DNA of 26,618 nucleotides from positions 1 to 26,618 of the forward strand of contig JBPPNE010000271.1 of the NCBI GenBank assembly GCA_051306415.1, in the 5' to 3' direction. Below are positions 24,101 to 26,618 of the stretch, in pieces. Position 1 is the stretch's first letter. Every line of letters begins with the position of its first letter. The stretch comes from CBDDRG01 sp051306415 (GTDB taxonomy: Bacteria; Pseudomonadota; Gammaproteobacteria; Pseudomonadales; Porticoccaceae). The notes under the pieces are model-generated. The model was given only the letters and a program-made list of their open reading frames with translations. It did not search any database and had not been told where the DNA came from. The translations under genes and the position numbers were made by a program.

Positions 24101-24811
24101 TCAGTCGCCGTATTCATCGTGCCGTCGCACCCAAGCTTGCGGATAGCCTTCCTGATCCGCTTCGTCGCGCCCCTTGGGGGTAAGATCAAGATAGTGGTAG
24201 GCGCCGTTCAGCATATCCACACCGCGGGAGTAGCACGAGTAGGTGTGAAAAATATCGCCGCTATCGTCCATGAAAAACACGCTGACACCCACGGTCTCCG
24301 AGCCCCAGGGCTTGCCGGTCTGGTAGTTCTGGTAGGCGGATCCCCGTTCGGATTGCTCGTCGGTGAACGACACATAGTAATCGTAGTTGAAATCGCTACC
24401 GAAGGACGACAGCCATTTGAAATTCCAGCCCATGCGCTGTCGGTAAGCCGCCAGCTTTGCGTAGGGCGCGCGGGAGATGACGACGAAGCGGGTATCGCGA
24501 TGAGCCAGATGGGCGTCGATACCGTTGAAGTTGTCGGCCCAGAACGAACAGCTCTTGCAACCGGCATCCCAGGTTGGATCGAACATGAAGTGATAGACGA
24601 TGAGCTGGCTTTTGCCGGCGAACAGATCCGCCAACGTCTGCTTGCCTTCGGCGCCTTCGAATACATAGTTCTTGTCGACGCGCTCCCACGGTAGATCGCG
24701 TCGCCGCTGGCTCAGCCGATCTCGCTCGCGGGTGAATTCCTTTTCTTCGACAAGAAGCTGTTTGCGGGCTTCTATCCATTGATGGTGTGAAACAATCTTG
24801 TGCGTAGTCAT
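24101..24811 (-). CDS. DUF899 thioredoxin-like protein
   Basis: A 236-residue cytosolic protein of the DUF899 family, which has a thioredoxin/AhpC-like fold and unproven function. Seen: N-terminal helix with WIEARKQLLVEEKEFTRERD, then LPWERVDKNYVFEG, the fold core SQLIVYHFMFDPTWDAGC with a CxxC pair (Cys85, Cys88), and the family's later VSVFFMDDSGDIFHTYSCYSRG. The start at 24811 has GGAGG six bases upstream, a strong site; longer starts would run into promoter sequence. It stands alone, convergent with the glycosyltransferase. The CxxC suggests redox activity; inference. Confidence 0.92.
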   Translation of the reverse strand: MTTHKIVSHHQWIEARKQLLVEEKEFTRERDRLSQRRRDLPWERVDKNYVFEGAEGKQTLADLFAGKSQLIVYHFMFDPTWDAGCKSCSFWADNFNGIDAHLAHRDTRFVVISRAPYAKLAAYRQRMGWNFKWLSSFGSDFNYDYYVSFTDEQSERGSAYQNYQTGKPWGSETVGVSVFFMDDSGDIFHTYSCYSRGVDMLNGAYHYLDLTPKGRDEADQEGYPQAWVRRHDEYGD

Positions 24812-25194
24812 AGCCTGCCTCCACGAGTTCGTGAACGTATGCCGCCGACCCGTCGGGTTGATGTATGTTACTTCAAGCGAAACACCTGTTATTTCCGCGT
24901 TAACCGATTGTCTGACCAAACGAGGCTACATGGGAGAACGCGGCTGCGTCAAATATTGCGGCCACACATCACGCGCCTGCACATACCGAACGCACCGCCG
25001 CCTCGGCCCGCGGCGAACAAGTCCGAGGCGACCGTCGTAAAGCCCCTGGCTGAAATCTGCCGGCCGCAGAAGGTAAGACCGCTCACTCCGATCAGGCGTA
25101 GGACGGTGATAACGCTACCTTCAGAGTTGCCGGGTCTGCCACTGCTGGCATATCCTGCTGCCGACTCAGATAATCGTTCACAGGGGATTTCACG
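24812..25194. other. Divergent intergenic region, DUF899 / SDR
   Basis: 383 bases without a supported gene. The left side holds the DUF899 ribosome site and a small dyad, CACGA-GT-TCGTG. The middle holds CGCCGC (24996-25001) and GCGGCG (25010-25015), a GC-only 6-bp stem. The right end carries AGGGGATTTCACG before the SDR ATG, a usable ribosome site. Promoters for both divergent genes must be here, but I cannot name the boxes. The open frames across it have no recognisable features. Confidence 0.5.
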
Positions 25195-26124
25195 ATGAAC
25201 CTAGCGGGAAAATCGGCCATCGTCACTGGCGCAGGGCGCGGCATAGGTCGCGCCGTTGCGCTGGAACTGGCAGCGCAGGGTGCGAAGGTACTGGTGGTGG
25301 ATCCCGGTACTGACCGCGGTGGCAAAGGCACGGAAAACGCACCGGCGAGCCAAGTGGTCGACGTGATCAAGGGTGCTGGTGGCGGTGCGGTACCCTGCTT
25401 TCTACCGGTGGACGACTACCAGGCCGCCGGCGATATCATCGGCCAGTGCGTGGCGGCGTTCGGCCGCGTCGATATCGTCGTCAACTGCGCTGGCGTGCTG
25501 CGCGAGCGGATGATCTGGAATCTCAGTGAAGACGACTGGGACACGGTGATCCGCGTCCACCTGAAGGGCCACTACAACATTTGCCACCACGCGTCGAAGG
25601 TGATGCGTGGGCAGCGTGGCGGGCGCATGGTGAATTTTGCCTCGGACGCCTGGCGCGGCAGTGTCGGCCAGGCCAATTACGCCGCAGCCAAGGGTGGCAT
25701 CGTCAGCCTGACCCGCTCTCTGGCGCGAGAGCTGGGGCGCTACGGCGTCACCGCGAATGCCATCTGCCCCATTGCCGCAACCCGGATGACCCTTGACCCG
25801 GGTGTCATCGACGGCATGAAGCGGCGCCTGGAAATGGGCCTGATCACCCGCGACCGCTACGACAACCTGATGGCCATGCCCGGGCCGGAGTACGTTGCAC
25901 CCTTCGTCGCCTATCTGGCCACAGATGCGGCGGCGGATGTGAACGGCCAGATCTTCCATGTGGAAAAAGGTCGGGTGTCCATCTACTGCGAACCGGTGGA
26001 AGCCAAGGCCCTGTTGAAGTCCGACCGCGATGGCCTGTTTACCGTCGATGAACTGATCGCGGCGGTGCCATCGACGCTGATGGTGGGCTTCCCCAATCCG
26101 GCGCCGGTGATCCCGGAGGAGTGA
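25195..26124 (+). CDS. SDR-family dehydrogenase, long form
   Basis: A 309-residue NAD(P)-dependent short-chain dehydrogenase/reductase. Seen: cofactor motif TGAGRGIG (about 11-18), NCAG (97-100), catalytic Ser150, Tyr162 and Lys166 in NYAAAKGG. The body resembles 17-beta-hydroxysteroid dehydrogenase type 4 / (3R)-hydroxyacyl-CoA dehydrogenase-like SDRs. About 55 extra C-terminal residues (VSIYCEPVEAKALL, then VDELIAAVPSTL) set it apart from classical 250-residue SDRs; I recall this tail from actinobacterial and proteobacterial degradation clusters, but cannot confirm it. The substrate is probably a hydroxyacyl-CoA or a cyclic alcohol; inference. Ribosome site AGGGG is nine bases before the ATG. 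It converges on the FAH-family gene with a 26-base gap. Confidence 0.9.
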   Translation: MNLAGKSAIVTGAGRGIGRAVALELAAQGAKVLVVDPGTDRGGKGTENAPASQVVDVIKGAGGGAVPCFLPVDDYQAAGDIIGQCVAAFGRVDIVVNCAGVLRERMIWNLSEDDWDTVIRVHLKGHYNICHHASKVMRGQRGGRMVNFASDAWRGSVGQANYAAAKGGIVSLTRSLARELGRYGVTANAICPIAATRMTLDPGVIDGMKRRLEMGLITRDRYDNLMAMPGPEYVAPFVAYLATDAAADVNGQIFHVEKGRVSIYCEPVEAKALLKSDRDGLFTVDELIAAVPSTLMVGFPNPAPVIPEE

Positions 26125-26150
26125 GTGACCCCAACTGGGGCGCCGCCCGG

Positions 26151-26618
26151 CTAGCGAAACCTGACTGCGCCGGATTCCACGCTGATCAACCCCACCAATT
26201 CGGCGCGCAGGCGATCCCCCGGCTGCAGTGGGCCAACGCCTGCGGGGGTGCCGGTCAACACCAGGTCGCCCGGTTGCAGGGTGAAAAACTGGCTGATGTG
26301 GCAAATCAGCGGAATCACCGGCGTCAGCATATTGGCGGTGTTGCCGTCCTGGCGCAGTTCGCCGTTCTGGTACAGGCGGATTTGCACATCTTGCAGATCG
26401 GTGACCCGCTCAGGCTTCACAAAGGGCGACACCGCGCAGGCACCATCCCAACCCTTCGCCTTCTCCCAGGGCTGACCGGCCTTTTTTAACGCGCTTTGCA
26501 GCTCCCGCAAGGTCAGGTCGAGGGCGACGCCAACGCCGGCAATGGCTGCTTTGGCGGGGTCGGCATCACAGCGCGTCAGCGTGTCGCCAATCAGAATCGC
26601 GAGCTCGGTCTCGAAGTG
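26151..26618 (-). CDS. Fumarylacetoacetate hydrolase-family enzyme, C-terminal part (5' end outside window)
   Basis: The frame is open to the window's right edge, so the N-terminus is missing; 155 residues are visible. They carry the FAH fold core: HFETELAILIG with a metal-binding Glu, then WEKAKGWDGACAVSPFV with the Asp, and GDLVLTGTPAGVGPLQPGD, the family's glycine-rich active-site loop. The GWDGACAVSPF form resembles the short FAHD1/YcgM-type acylpyruvases rather than the fumarylacetoacetase of tyrosine breakdown. The cytosolic enzyme would cleave an acylpyruvate or 2-oxo acid C-C bond; the substrate is not known. The gene faces the SDR gene; no shared operon is possible because they are convergent. 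Confidence 0.9.
   Translation of the reverse strand, partial: HFETELAILIGDTLTRCDADPAKAAIAGVGVALDLTLRELQSALKKAGQPWEKAKGWDGACAVSPFVKPERVTDLQDVQIRLYQNGELRQDGNTANMLTPVIPLICHISQFFTLQPGDLVLTGTPAGVGPLQPGDRLRAELVGLISVESGAVRFR

Noticed and set aside
24900..25190. Small plus-strand frames in the DUF899/SDR gap
   Set aside because: Basic, Arg/Pro-rich translations with no domain or ribosome site; likely promoter DNA.
1..26618. CRISPR array, tRNA, rRNA, riboswitch or prophage attachment site
   Set aside because: No regularly spaced repeats, cloverleaf-like runs or known conserved RNA motifs were seen by eye; a covariance-model search was not possible here.

Overview
The window looks like a stretch of a GC-rich gammaproteobacterial chromosome. 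The strongest clue is the block nudF - DUF1249 (yqiB-like) - cpdA - yqiA - parE on the minus strand, divergent from a tolC homologue. This is the same order as in Escherichia coli and, from memory, close to Pseudomonas. LPS synthesis (waaA) and TolC confirm a Gram-negative envelope. The exact genus cannot be read from the sequence; a marine or environmental gammaproteobacterium fits but is a guess.

Layout. (1) 1-2632, plus strand: the 3' part of an allophanate hydrolase (urea use), a four-helix membrane protein of unknown function, and a PaaI-like hotdog thioesterase. (2) 2679-9736, minus strand: a four-gene envelope module read as DUF1302 outer-membrane protein, DUF1329 periplasmic protein, YCF48/BNR beta-propeller protein, RND/MMPL transporter. 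A strong hairpin separates the first pair from the second, and a tandem direct repeat lies upstream of the first gene. (3) 9737-10772: a decayed IS630-type transposase fragment and an orphan small membrane protein. (4) 10807-17324, minus strand: a seven-gene housekeeping run nudF, DUF1249, cpdA, yqiA, parE, a lipid-kinase-like gene and a second metallophosphoesterase. (5) 17442-20178: tolC (plus) and waaA (minus), overlapping at their 3' ends. (6) 20381-23918, plus strand: FAD oxidoreductase, aldo/keto reductase, a 55-codon small ORF and a family-4-type glycosyltransferase, tightly packed. (7) 23919-26618: a DUF899 thioredoxin-like protein, a long SDR dehydrogenase, and the C-terminal part of a fumarylacetoacetate-hydrolase-family enzyme.

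The part most likely to be a poorly described system is the DUF1302/DUF1329/YCF48/RND module. Its parts are an outer-membrane barrel, a secreted periplasmic protein, a secreted beta-propeller and an inner-membrane RND pump. Together they would span the whole envelope and could move a hydrophobic substrate. Sampled lines inside the module are about 42-45% GC, against about 70% in a sampled parE line. With the IS630 relic at its edge, this suggests the module was acquired horizontally. Its substrate cannot be told from sequence.

No tRNA, rRNA, CRISPR array or complete mobile element was seen.
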